Assembly: GCA_002390155.1 (NCBI GenBank)
Contig: DGOS01000092.1
Coordinates: forward strand, 1-23,567
Source of the DNA: Hyphomicrobiaceae bacterium UBA4460
GTDB lineage: Bacteria > Pseudomonadota > Alphaproteobacteria > Rhizobiales > Methyloligellaceae
Direction: 5' to 3'
DNA: 23,567 nt
Shown: piece by piece, positions 16,347 to 23,567 of the stretch
Layout: each line of letters begins with the position of its first letter
Position numbering within the stretch: the first letter of the stretch is position 1
Translations under genes and position numbers: made by a program
Notes under the pieces: model-generated
What the model was told of the DNA's origin: nothing
Database searches by the model: none
What the model saw: the letters and a program-made list of their open reading frames with translations, nothing else

Positions 16347-17126
16347 ATGAGCGATATGATGGTTTCGGCCGGAGAGGCGGCGCGACGGCTCGGTGTAGCG
16401 CCAGCGACGATCCAGCGATGGGCAGATAGCGGTATCTTGCATGCGGAGCGGACACCGGGCGGTCACCGCCGCATCTATGTCACCGAACTCCGACGCCTGA
16501 TCGCCGCGAGCCGCCCTGCCCAGCTTAGCGGTCCTCTGGCGCACTGGTTAGATGTGCTGATGAGCGGAGATCCGGTACGCGTGAAGGCGGCCCTCATTGC
16601 CTCGCGTCAGGAGACGGGAAGCTGGGCCGATACGGCCGACGAAGTCGCCTCCGCAGTCGCCGAGATCGGCCGGCAATGGGAGGCCGGTGTGTGTCAGATC
16701 TTCGAGGAGCATGCAGCTACCGAAGCGCTACGTCGTGCGGCGGCGGCGTGCCTCAGCGAGATGCGTACCCCTGACGATGCGCCGTGTACGGCACTGTTCA
16801 CCATCGAAGGCGAACGGCACACACTAGGTCTGGCGCTCGCCGAGCTTGTGTTGGCCGAACGGGGCTGGCGTTCCATCTGGATCGGCGAAGGACTGCCGGT
16901 TGGCGAACTCGGCGATCTTGCAAGCAAGCTCAAGCCGGACATGTTCTTGGTTACTGCCTCGGCCGCGAGCTCGCCTGTATCGGTTGTTCTCTATCAGAAG
17001 ACGCTATCCGAGTTGGCCGCCAAGTCTGGTATCAAGTTGGTTCTTGCCGGCGGCGGCGCATGGAAAGAGCACTCGCATGCGACTCGGGTGTTTGCTTTCA
17101 AGGATCTCCGAGAGGTGCTGGCGTGA
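16347..17126 (+). CDS. MerR-family B12-binding (CarH-like) regulator
   Basis: A 259-residue regulator with an N-terminal MerR-type helix-turn-helix (residues 5-55, SAGEAARRLGVAPATIQRW, then GGHRRIY). It is followed by a helical B12-cap and a Rossmann-type cobalamin-binding domain. The CarA/CarH cap signature W-x9-E-H is intact: W111, E121, H122. The cobalamin axial histidine lies in EGERHTLG (H158), and the phosphate loops LVTASAA and LAGGGAW follow. These proteins repress carotenoid or other genes in the dark with adenosylcobalamin. The residue after the cap Trp is Glu112, not the His that in Thermus CarH forms the light-state ligand, so light response is uncertain. GGAGG precedes ATG 16347 by 6 bases. 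The stop overlaps the VWA gene's GTG. Confidence 0.9.
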   Translation: MSDMMVSAGEAARRLGVAPATIQRWADSGILHAERTPGGHRRIYVTELRRLIAASRPAQLSGPLAHWLDVLMSGDPVRVKAALIASRQETGSWADTADEVASAVAEIGRQWEAGVCQIFEEHAATEALRRAAAACLSEMRTPDDAPCTALFTIEGERHTLGLALAELVLAERGWRSIWIGEGLPVGELGDLASKLKPDMFLVTASAASSPVSVVLYQKTLSELAAKSGIKLVLAGGGAWKEHSHATRVFAFKDLREVLA

Positions 17127-17836
17127 GGTTGCCCCACCTGATCGGCTTGGGCACCGCCACGGCACTCAGCTTTCTTGCCATGCTCAGTTTTGCCCATGCG
17201 GAAGTCGGCGTCGAGGAATCGTGCACCGACGATGCCATGATCGTGTTCGATGCCTCGGGCTCCATGTCCGGCAATGTGATGCTCGGAATGGCCACTGCGA
17301 TTACGCGGATCGACGAAGTACGCAGTGCGCTCGGCAAGGTCCTGCCCGTCGCTTCGCGCTATCGCCGCGTGGGGCTTATCACCTACGGACCAGGACCGTA
17401 CAACCAGTGCAACGTTGAACTGAACCTGAAGCCAAAGCCCAACGCCGCAAGGCACATCATGCAAGAGGTGGATGTGATCACGCCTGCCGGCAAGACGCCG
17501 CTGACCGCCGCAGTCGAGCAGGCGGCGGAGGTTCTCGATTTCCGCAACAAGCCCGGCGTCATCGTTGTTTTAACCGACGGGGAGGAGACGTGCGGCGGAT
17601 CGCCGTGCGAGCTCGGCAAGGAACTTCAAGACATCGCCGCGCGACTGACCGTTCACGTCATCGCGTACCGGACGTCATACTTCAGCTGGACAGGCGAGCA
17701 GAGCGTTCTCGGAATTAGATGCTTGGCCGAGAAGAATAACGGCCTCTACGTTACCGCGGACACACAGGGCGAGCTTATCGCCGCCTTCCGCGAAACGCTC
17801 AGCTGCCCAATGATATCGCGAGCGCCGGGCAACTGA
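17123..17836 (+). CDS. Secreted von Willebrand factor A (VWA) domain protein
   Basis: A 237-residue exported VWA-domain protein. The N-terminus is a signal peptide (RLPHLIGLGTATALSFLAML, cleavage near AHA). The metal-ion-dependent adhesion site is complete: DASGS (D43, S45, S47), the Thr in TPAGKTPLTAA and the Asp in VVLTDGEETCGG. Six cysteines may form disulfides (for example C-G-G-S-P-C). The frame is open upstream, but GTG 17123 is the right start. It overlaps the regulator's stop as GTGA, has AGAGG 7 bases before and lies just before the signal peptide. The overlap implies translational coupling to the CarH-like regulator. The ligand is unknown. It ends 7 bases from the convergent TreT-like gene. 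Confidence 0.9.
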   Translation: MRLPHLIGLGTATALSFLAMLSFAHAEVGVEESCTDDAMIVFDASGSMSGNVMLGMATAITRIDEVRSALGKVLPVASRYRRVGLITYGPGPYNQCNVELNLKPKPNAARHIMQEVDVITPAGKTPLTAAVEQAAEVLDFRNKPGVIVVLTDGEETCGGSPCELGKELQDIAARLTVHVIAYRTSYFSWTGEQSVLGIRCLAEKNNGLYVTADTQGELIAAFRETLSCPMISRAPGN

Positions 17837-17843
17837 GTCGCGC

Positions 17844-19328
17844 TCAGCTACGTGGCCAGCGCGCGGCGACCGTATTGGTGAGCAATTCGAGCCAGCTCTT
17901 CACTTGGGCGAACACGAGGAAATTGTCGTGAACGCGCTGGCGACCGCTGCGCCCGAAAGCCGCGCGCTTGACCGGATCGCTCAGCAGCGTATCGAGCGCT
18001 TCGGCGATCTCTTGAGGATTCTCCGGGTTCGTGACCAAGAGCCCGTCGAGGTCTGGACGGATCTGCTGCCTTATGCCGACGGCACCCGAGCCCATCAATG
18101 CTGCACGCTTCCACATAGGCTCGGTCACCGTGAGCCCAAATCCTTCCTGGATCGAGTTCTGCGCAACGACATCGGAGCACAGCTGCAAGGCATTGACGAT
18201 GAGCGCGTTGTTCTTCTTCGATGACATCGGCAAGGAGATCATGGCGATATCGGCTTGGAGATGCGGGGGCAGGGCGTCATAGGCCGCGCATAGCTCGGCG
18301 AGGACTTCTTTGCCTTCCGGGTCGTCGTCGACGGAAGACGGGTCCGGTCCCGCGAGAACGAGCCGCACCAGCTGCAGTGCATGTTGATGCTGATCATCGA
18401 GATCGGTGCGCGCTTCCAGGCCGAGCTTCAGAGAGACGAAGCCCTCCATCAGCGGCACGAAACCTTTAAGCCGGTCCCAGCGTGACACTTGCGTCACGAT
18501 CGGCCGGAACAACAGGCCGAAATCCTCCGGCTCTGTCGCGGGCGCCCAGCTGCCATCCGCCTGAAGTCGTTTGGCGGGTTCGGGAAACGCCGGGGTCGTG
18601 ACCGGACCCCAGGGCTTGACGAGCGCGGCGTTGGCGAGAATGCCCACCAGCTCGTGGACCCTGAGGTAGCGGTTCTTGTCGCTCAAGGGGTCGATGGCCG
18701 GGTGGATGATTGTGGAGCGTCCGGCGAGGCAGCTCGGAATGTATTCCGGTGCGGTGAATACGGCGTGATCGTAAGGCTCCGCGTAAGGATCGAGAAAGTC
18801 CCAGGCGGCACGGGTCTGCGGCGTCTCACGGTCGAGGCCGATATGGCAGCGCCAGATCGCCGCGAGATCCAGCCTTTCGCGAAGAAGCGCGCCGGCGCCC
18901 ATGGGCTGGGGATCGTGAATGACCAGCACATCGCCCGGCGACAGGAATGCCTCGATCGCGTCGGCATTCTCTTCGCTCACCCGGTCATAGAGTGCGCGGT
19001 CGTCCGGCCCGAGATTTGGGTCGCCCATGCCATGGATGAGATTGTGCAATTGCTTGGTCAGCCGGAAGAAGTCGTGGTCCTGCGTCTCCATCACCAGCCA
19101 GTGTGCGTCGACGCCGAGTTCGCGCAGCAAGGCCAGCAGCGCCGGCAACATCTCTGCGACACCGCCGCCCTGCGCGGTGCTGTTCACCATCACCAAGCGG
19201 CGGCCTTCCAGTCCGGTCAAGCGGCTCTCGGCCTCTTGGCGAAGACTGCGCACCGTGCCGTTCAGATCAGCGATGCTCTCGTAATCGGCAAGGGTGGCTG
19301 AGTGCCGTGGTTCGACGACATGCACCAT
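17844..19328 (-). CDS. TreT-like trehalose synthase, GT4 family
   Basis: A 494-residue GT4 glycosyltransferase matching the trehalose glycosyltransferring synthase (TreT) group, which makes trehalose from NDP-glucose and glucose. Family features in order: VNSTAQGGGVAEMLPALLAL (N-terminal glycine loop), the HDPQPMGAG segment, QVSRWDRLKGFVPLMEGF (nucleotide-sugar interaction) and NSIQEGFGLTVTEPMWKRAA, with the GT4 catalytic E-x7-E spacing. The C-terminus ends in a helical tail. A clear ribosome binding site is lacking, and a 7-bp inverted repeat covers the start codon (19327-19346). The 96-base gap to atpF is free of coding signal, and a shared transcript with atpF is possible. Trehalose suggests osmotic or desiccation protection, by inference. 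The precise substrate is not proven. Confidence 0.85.
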   Translation of the reverse strand: MVHVVEPRHSATLADYESIADLNGTVRSLRQEAESRLTGLEGRRLVMVNSTAQGGGVAEMLPALLALLRELGVDAHWLVMETQDHDFFRLTKQLHNLIHGMGDPNLGPDDRALYDRVSEENADAIEAFLSPGDVLVIHDPQPMGAGALLRERLDLAAIWRCHIGLDRETPQTRAAWDFLDPYAEPYDHAVFTAPEYIPSCLAGRSTIIHPAIDPLSDKNRYLRVHELVGILANAALVKPWGPVTTPAFPEPAKRLQADGSWAPATEPEDFGLLFRPIVTQVSRWDRLKGFVPLMEGFVSLKLGLEARTDLDDQHQHALQLVRLVLAGPDPSSVDDDPEGKEVLAELCAAYDALPPHLQADIAMISLPMSSKKNNALIVNALQLCSDVVAQNSIQEGFGLTVTEPMWKRAALMGSGAVGIRQQIRPDLDGLLVTNPENPQEIAEALDTLLSDPVKRAAFGRSGRQRVHDNFLVFAQVKSWLELLTNTVAARWPRS

Positions 19329-19346
19329 GAGATCACTCTATCTCAT
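19327..19346 (-). promoter_or_regulatory. Hairpin covering the TreT-like start codon
   Basis: ATGAGAT (19327-19333) and ATCTCAT (19340-19346) are a perfect 7-bp inverted repeat with a 6-base loop. On the minus-strand transcript the hairpin contains the start codon's first two bases at its base and the region where a ribosome binding site would lie. The 5' arm begins with ATG AGA TAG, a two-codon open frame. It may be an RNA hairpin controlling translation or an operator dyad. Confidence 0.5.
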
Positions 19347-19424
19347 CAGGTCTTAGCGAATTGCCAAAAACTGGAGACGAAGTGAAGCGGTTGCCGCGAT
19401 CGACAGTCTTGAGGCGGAAAAGCG

Positions 19425-19916
19425 CTAGTTCAGCTTGGATTTCAGGGTATCGATGCCCTGCGTGATCAGCGTGTCGGCCGTCTCGGCCGTCAGCTTGCCC
19501 GCGATCACCGACTGCGCAGCAGCCACGGCGGCGTCGGCCGCGGCGGCGCGTACGTCGCGCAGGGCCTCCGTCTCGGCGCGGGCAATCTTGTCTTCGGCCT
19601 GCTTCATGCGCCGCTCAAACTGCTCCTTCATGGCGCGGGAGGTCTCGGCGGCCATGGCCTTGGCCTCTTTGCCCGCGAGCGCCACGATGTCGTCGGCTTC
19701 CTTGGCCGCGTCACCCTGCTTGCGGCGGTAGTCGGCGAGCACCTTCTCCGCCTCTTCGCGCAAGGATTGGGCTTCGTTGAGCTCCCTGGCGATGGCATCC
19801 GCGCGGGCGTCAAGCGCCGTGGCGATCTTCTTGTGCACGCCGAAATAGAACACGAGCGCAAGGAACAAGAAGAAGGAGACGGCAACCCAGAATTCCGGTG
19901 TGGCGAAGATATCCAT
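19425..19916 (-). CDS. atpF: ATP synthase F0 subunit b
   Basis: Subunit b of the F0 sector, part of the peripheral stalk linking F0 to F1. The 163-residue product has one N-terminal helix (about residues 8-26, FWVAVSFFLFLALVFYFGV) and a long charged helical stretch predicted as coiled coil (about 30-140). The tail ends in a small hydrophobic-helical part. It is the last gene of the atpI-B-E-B'-B cluster, four bases after the b' stop. Alphaproteobacteria carry two b-type proteins; I assign this one b and its neighbour b' by position and sequence. Confidence 0.95.
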   Translation of the reverse strand: MDIFATPEFWVAVSFFLFLALVFYFGVHKKIATALDARADAIARELNEAQSLREEAEKVLADYRRKQGDAAKEADDIVALAGKEAKAMAAETSRAMKEQFERRMKQAEDKIARAETEALRDVRAAAADAAVAAAQSVIAGKLTAETADTLITQGIDTLKSKLN

Positions 19917-19920
19917 GACG

Positions 19921-20406
19921 TCAAGCCTTCCGCGCCGCAGTCACGGCCTTCTCGATGTCGCCTTTAGCCGGCGCCGTGCCCGTCAGTTGCCGCACGATGT
20001 CGGCAGCAACATCCGTGGCGACCGTGTTCACCTCTTTCATCGCCGAAGCCTTGGCTTCTTCGATGCGCGCCTCGGCCTCAGCGCTTCGGGCGGCGAGCTT
20101 CTTTTCGAGCTTGGCCCGCTCAGCGTCGGTTTCCGCTTTCAGCTTGGCGCGGCCTTCCTCGACGATGCCATGCGCTTTTTGCTTGGCTTCGGCCAACGCC
20201 TGCTCGTAAGCGGCGATGGCGTCCTCGGTCTCGCGCCGGAGCTTGTCGGCGGCTTCCAAGTCGTCCTTGATGTGTGCCGCGCGCTTATCGATCACGTTGC
20301 CGATGCGCGGCAACGCTACCCACACCATCAGCAGGTAAAGAACGCCGAAGGTGAGGGCGAGCCAGATGAGCTGAGGTGCCCAATCGAGCGGATCGAGTTG
20401 CGGCAT
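19921..20406 (-). CDS. ATP synthase F0 subunit b'
   Basis: The second stalk subunit, b', of 161 residues. The N-terminal membrane helix appears as PQLIWLALTFGVLYLLMVW (about residues 11-29), followed by PRIGNVIDKRAAHIKDDLEA, typical of b' in alphaproteobacteria. A long charged coiled-coil region runs to about residue 140. It lies between atpE and atpF (37 and 4 bases). Two different b chains form a heterodimeric stalk in this group. The symbol is often written atpG or atpF2; I leave it empty because usage is inconsistent. Confidence 0.94.
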   Translation of the reverse strand: MPQLDPLDWAPQLIWLALTFGVLYLLMVWVALPRIGNVIDKRAAHIKDDLEAADKLRRETEDAIAAYEQALAEAKQKAHGIVEEGRAKLKAETDAERAKLEKKLAARSAEAEARIEEAKASAMKEVNTVATDVAADIVRQLTGTAPAKGDIEKAVTAARKA

Positions 20407-20443
20407 CGTCGTGTCCTTAAGTTAAAGAGCCAAAGGGCTCGAA

Positions 20444-20671
20444 CTAGAACACAAACAGAATGATCAGTGCCACCACGAGGCCGAACAGCCCCGTCGCTTC
20501 AGCCAGAGCAAAGCCGAGCAGCAGGTTGGCGAACTGAGTCGGCGCCGCTGACGGGTTGCGCAAAGCACCCTGCAGGTAGTTGCCGAAGATGGTGCCGATG
20601 CCGATGCCGGCGCCGACGAGCGCGATCGAGGCAAGTCCTGCGCCGATCAGTTTTGCTGCTTCTGCTTCCAT
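20444..20671 (-). CDS. atpE: ATP synthase F0 subunit c
   Basis: Subunit c forms the rotor ring. The 75-residue product is a two-helix hairpin: helix 1 with [12 protein letters not shown], the polar loop QGALRNPSA and helix 2 carrying the proton-binding glutamate E58 in [13 protein letters not shown]. No sodium-type ligands (Gln/Ser-Thr set) are visible, so proton coupling is expected. The ATG has GGAGAGAG upstream. It sits between atpB and the b' gene, which fits F0 operon order. Confidence 0.97.
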   Translation of the reverse strand: MEAEAAKLIGAGLASIALVGAGIGIGTIFGNYLQGALRNPSAAPTQFANLLLGFALAEATGLFGLVVALIILFVF

Positions 20672-20710
20672 AACTCTCTCTCCTTAGAACGATCGTTGTG
20701 TGTGATGGCC

Positions 20711-21499
20711 TCAGTGCATGTGAAGCGCATCGTTGAGATAGATGCAGGTGAGGATGGCGAACACATAGGCTTGCAGGAACGCCACCAAAATCTCGAGGCC
20801 CGTAAAGGCCACCATGAATGCAAGCGCCGCCCAACCACCGAGCAGGCCAAGCGCCACCACAAACGAGCCGAACACTTTCAGCATCGTGTGGCCGGCCATC
20901 ATGTTGGCGAAAAGACGAACAGAAAGGCTGACGGGCCGCGTGAGATAAGAGATAACCTCGATCACCACGAGCAGCGGCAGCATGACGAAGGGCACGCCCG
21001 ACGGCACGAAGAACTTCAAGAAGCCGATACCGTGCTTCCAGAAGCCGATCAGCGTCACGCCGATGAAGACGAAAGCGGCCAGTGCGAAGGTAACGATGAT
21101 GTGGCTCGTCACCGTAAAGGAGTAGGGCACCATGCCGAGCATGTTCAGCACGAGCACGAACATAAAGAGCGTGAAGATGAAGGGGAAATACTTCATCCCC
21201 GAGGTGCCGACATTGTCGCGCACCATGTTGGCCACGAATTCGTAGGACAGCTCGGCCACCGATTGCATGCGGCCGGGTACCAGTGCGCCGGAGCGCATGG
21301 CGAATAGCGCGAAGAGGGTGATCAACGCCGCGGCAATGACCATGAACAGCGCGGAGTTGGTGAAAGACGCGTCGAAGCCGAACGCGTTGAGATCGATCAG
21401 GCGTTGAATCTCGAACTGGTGCATCGGATCGGGCAGACCCGTGCCGCCGCCACCGTGTCCACCGTGTGCATCGTCCGCTGCGTAAGCTGCCGAAATCAC
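20711..21499 (-). CDS. atpB: ATP synthase F0 subunit a
   Basis: Subunit a holds the stator half-channels for protons. The 262-residue product has five or more membrane helices. The essential arginine is R195 in TRPVSLSVRLFANMMAGH. The N-terminal region is glycine/histidine-rich (DDAHGGHGGGG), followed by HQFEIQRLIDLNAFGFDASF. Translation starts at a GTG 6 bases after the AtpI stop, so coupling is likely. It precedes atpE by 39 bases. Confidence 0.96.
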   Translation of the reverse strand: MISAAYAADDAHGGHGGGGTGLPDPMHQFEIQRLIDLNAFGFDASFTNSALFMVIAAALITLFALFAMRSGALVPGRMQSVAELSYEFVANMVRDNVGTSGMKYFPFIFTLFMFVLVLNMLGMVPYSFTVTSHIIVTFALAAFVFIGVTLIGFWKHGIGFLKFFVPSGVPFVMLPLLVVIEVISYLTRPVSLSVRLFANMMAGHTMLKVFGSFVVALGLLGGWAALAFMVAFTGLEILVAFLQAYVFAILTCIYLNDALHMH

Positions 21500-21505
21500 C
21501 TTGCC

Positions 21506-21895
21506 CTAGTCCTCGTCGTCATCGTCAGTCGCGTTTCGCAGGTGGTGTCCCGGCATCGGCTCGCCCTGCATCGCCTTGGCTGTTCGAACCACGTTCATGA
21601 TGCCGGCGCCCCCGCCTAAAAACAGAAAGGTCACCATCAAGAACGGGGCTGTGCCGAACAGCTGGTCGAGAGCCCAGCCGATTAAACCCCCTACGCCTAC
21701 CCCAGCGACCAACTCGGTCGCCAGCCTGAGTGCCTGGCCCATTGCCTTGCTCCGGCCCTCCTGGTCGTCGGAGGTCTCCGGGCGGCGCCCTTGCGCCGTC
21801 GCGAGCTTCCCTTCCAGAGCGTCAAGCCGCCGCCGAATGTCACTTTTGTCGCGGCCGCTTCGTTGGCGTCCGGACTGATTTTCGGCTCCGGCCAT
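21506..21895 (-). CDS. atpI: AtpI/AtpZ family F0 assembly protein
   Basis: A 129-residue small membrane protein of the AtpI/AtpZ family, which in known cases helps c-ring assembly or ion supply. It has a charged N-terminus of about 55 residues (RSGRDKSDIRRRLDALEGK). Two hydrophobic helices follow (about 60-80, ATELVAGVGVGGLIGWALDQ, and 84-104, FLMVTFLFLGGGAGIMNVV), and the tail is acidic (DDDDED). An upstream in-frame TTG (21925) is possible, but ATG 21895 better fits the family. It is the first gene of the F0 operon, below a sigma70-like promoter. Confidence 0.88.
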   Translation of the reverse strand: MAGAENQSGRQRSGRDKSDIRRRLDALEGKLATAQGRRPETSDDQEGRSKAMGQALRLATELVAGVGVGGLIGWALDQLFGTAPFLMVTFLFLGGGAGIMNVVRTAKAMQGEPMPGHHLRNATDDDDED

Positions 21896-21955
21896 TGGCG
21901 TACTCAATTTCCGGGAAAGCCCCAAGGAACCGGTTGGCCCTCAAGCTTCGCGGGC

Positions 21956-21983
21956 ACTTTAGTTAGGGATTCTAGGCTGTCAA
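21956..21983 (-). promoter_or_regulatory. Sigma70-type promoter of the atp F0 operon
   Basis: On the minus strand a perfect TTGACA (-35, at 21978-21983) is followed after 16 bases by TAAAGT (-10-like, at 21956-21961). It lies about 60 bases upstream of the AtpI start and is the only convincing promoter in the gap between smc and atpI. Confidence 0.6.
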
Positions 21984-22019
21984 GGAAGTCACGGCGACGC
22001 AGGGGGGCTAGCGAAATGC

Positions 22020-22032
22020 GCTGAAAATCAGC
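22020..22032 (-). other. Short hairpin after smc stop
   Basis: GCTGA AAA TCAGC is a perfect 5-bp stem just past the smc stop codon on the minus strand. No T-run follows, so it may be a stability element but is not a convincing terminator. Confidence 0.3.
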
Positions 22033-22033
22033 C

Positions 22034-23567
22034 CTAACTGGCATCGCGGAGCTTTTCCGCGGTCTCCAGGTCCACCGACACGAGCTGGCTTACGCCGCGC
22101 TCGGCCATGGTGACGCCAAACAGCCGGCTGACCCGGGCCATGGTGAGCGGATGGTGGGTGATGATCAGGAAGCGGGTGTCCGTCTCCCGGGCCATCTCCT
22201 CCATCAGCCGACAGAAGCGGTCCACATTGGCGTCGTCCAGCGGCGCATCCACCTCGTCCAGCACACAGATGGGGGACGGATTGGTCAAAAACACCGCGAA
22301 GATCAAGGCCATGGCGGTCAGCGCCTTCTCGCCGCCCGAGAGCAGCGTCAGGGTCTGCGTCCGCTTGCCGGGTGGCTGGGCGAATATCTCCAGCCCCGAT
22401 TCCAGGGGATCGTCGGAATCGACCAGTCTCAGCTCGGCCGAGCCCCCGCCGAACAGCGTCTTGAACAGATGGCCGAAATGGCTGTTCACCGTCTCGAATG
22501 CCTCAAGCAGGCGCTTGCGGCCCTCGCGGTTCAGGTTCGAGATGCCCTGGCGCAGCCGTGCGATGGCTTCCTCGACGTCCGCCTTCTCACGCTCCATCTC
22601 TTCCATTTGTGTCGATAGCGCGGCCTCTTCTTCCTCGGCCCGCAGGTTGACGCCGCCGAGCCGCTCGCGATCGGCCTTCAACTTGGTCAGCCGCTCTTCC
22701 ACCTCTTCGAGCGGCGGGATATCGGCGCCGTCGTCCAGATTGGCGCGGGCGAGGCACTCTTCCGGTGTGCAGTCCAGCTGCTCGCGGACCAGACGGGCCA
22801 GCTCGCTGCGGCGCTCACGCGCGCCTTCCAGCCTGGCCTCGCCGCCTGCCTTGGCCTCGCGCGCTTCGGCCAGCTTCTCCTGGACCGCGCGTAAGGCTTT
22901 GTCTTCTTCCTTCAGCGCCGTCTCAGCGACCGCCAAGTCGTCGGCGGCCTTGGCCCGCTCGCGCTCGGCCTCGTCGATGGCCTCCATCAGCTTGCCGCGG
23001 CGCTCTTCGATTTTCGCCGGCAGGTTGACGAGGGCCTCCAGGTCGGCGCTCGTCTCCTCCTTGCGCGCCCGCAAGGTCTCGATCTGCTCGCGGGCATTGG
23101 TGATGCGCTTGCGCCACAAGTCCTCTTCGGCGCGAATGGCCTCCGCGCGCTCTTGGCGCAGGCGCACCTCGCGCTCGAAGCCTTCCAAATTGGCCTCCGC
23201 GCGCGCCGCTTCCGAACGGACCGTCCCGGCTTCGCCCTGAGCCGCTTCCAGCGCGGCTTCCAGACCGGCGAGGGAGGCGAGCGCTAGCTGCGCCTCATCG
23301 TTGCTTGTGCTGAGCCCTCGCGCCTCTTCCAGCGCCGACTTGGTGCGGGTTAGCGCTTCAGCAAGTGCGCCGAGCTGCTTGGAGCTGGCTTGAGCCTCGT
23401 GCTCGCACGCCGCGATGCCTTCGCGCGCGCGGTCGAGCTCGCTCTGCGTCTCCTTGGCCTTCAGGCGGAGGTCCTTGGTCTTCTGGGTCGCGTCGGCCGC
23501 GCGCTCGGTGGCGGCGGTGAACGCCGCCTCGGCGGAGGATTGCGCTTCTCCAGCCTCGGTCGTCTTG
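22034..23567 (-). CDS. smc: Chromosome segregation protein SMC, C-terminal half (partial)
   Basis: The C-terminal half of SMC, an ATPase that condenses and segregates chromosomes. The open frame runs from the stop at 22034 to the window edge with no interruption (about 511 codons), so the gene is cut by the window. The upstream part (higher coordinates) is glutamate/alanine-rich coiled coil with heptad-like charge patterns. The C-terminal head holds the ABC signature [19 protein letters not shown], Walker B and D-loop [19 protein letters not shown], and the switch histidine in [12 protein letters not shown]. The Walker A lies in the N-terminal half outside the window. A TTG codon inside (near 23188) is not a start. 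Confidence 0.96.
   Translation of the reverse strand, partial: KTTEAGEAQSSAEAAFTAATERAADATQKTKDLRLKAKETQSELDRAREGIAACEHEAQASSKQLGALAEALTRTKSALEEARGLSTSNDEAQLALASLAGLEAALEAAQGEAGTVRSEAARAEANLEGFEREVRLRQERAEAIRAEEDLWRKRITNAREQIETLRARKEETSADLEALVNLPAKIEERRGKLMEAIDEAERERAKAADDLAVAETALKEEDKALRAVQEKLAEAREAKAGGEARLEGARERRSELARLVREQLDCTPEECLARANLDDGADIPPLEEVEERLTKLKADRERLGGVNLRAEEEEAALSTQMEEMEREKADVEEAIARLRQGISNLNREGRKRLLEAFETVNSHFGHLFKTLFGGGSAELRLVDSDDPLESGLEIFAQPPGKRTQTLTLLSGGEKALTAMALIFAVFLTNPSPICVLDEVDAPLDDANVDRFCRLMEEMARETDTRFLIITHHPLTMARVSRLFGVTMAERGVSQLVSVDLETAEKLRDAS

Noticed and set aside
15952..16455. A 167-codon minus-strand frame opposite the possible small exported protein and the start of the B12 regulator
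   Set aside because: It overlaps the well supported regulator gene, has no signal peptide or family features, and runs through its ribosome binding site.

Overview
The window reads as a chromosomal segment of a GC-rich alphaproteobacterium, most likely of the order Hyphomicrobiales (Rhizobiales). Reasons: the order coxC - DUF983 - SURF1 - threonine synthase - M16 peptidase, an ispH-thrB-rnhA cluster, an F0-only ATP synthase cluster (atpI-B-E-B'-B) apart from F1 genes, and a second b-type subunit (b'). I assign no genus. I see no insertion sequence, phage, CRISPR, tRNA or rRNA.

Layout. (1) 89-8649, plus strand: cytochrome c oxidase subunit III, a DUF983 zinc-ribbon membrane protein and the oxidase assembly factor SURF1, then threonine synthase, an M16 processing peptidase, a RimJ-type acetyltransferase and a large 7TM-PAS-GGDEF-EAL c-di-GMP protein. 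Two intrinsic-terminator-like hairpins (998-1029 and 2196-2241) divide this run directly in front of downstream start codons. (2) 8640-13277: yqgE (minus), a periplasmic DsbD-N-like protein and a Prx5-type peroxiredoxin (plus), then the tight minus-strand operon ispH-thrB-rnhA. Homoserine kinase is here while threonine synthase sits with the cox genes. (3) 13437-14871, plus: a lipoprotein and an exported phosphodiester-glycosidase-family protein. (4) 14877-17836, an accessory-looking stretch: a decayed SOUL heme-binding pseudogene, a secreted fasciclin protein, a strongly structured 126-bp intergenic element, a possible small exported protein, a MerR/B12-binding (CarH-like) regulator and a secreted VWA protein whose GTG start overlaps the regulator's stop. 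(5) 17844-21895, minus: a TreT-like trehalose-forming glycosyltransferase and the F0 cluster, with a recognisable sigma70-type promoter. (6) 22034 to the window end, minus: the C-terminal half of SMC, cut by the window edge.

Much of the window is core: respiration (coxC, SURF1, F0), threonine synthesis, isoprenoid synthesis, DNA maintenance (rnhA, smc) and redox defence. The least explained part is 15.7-17.8 kb, where a probable B12-dependent regulator is translationally coupled to an exported VWA protein, next to a candidate exported small protein and an unassigned structured element. That unit is the best candidate here for an undescribed system; its function cannot be read from sequence alone.
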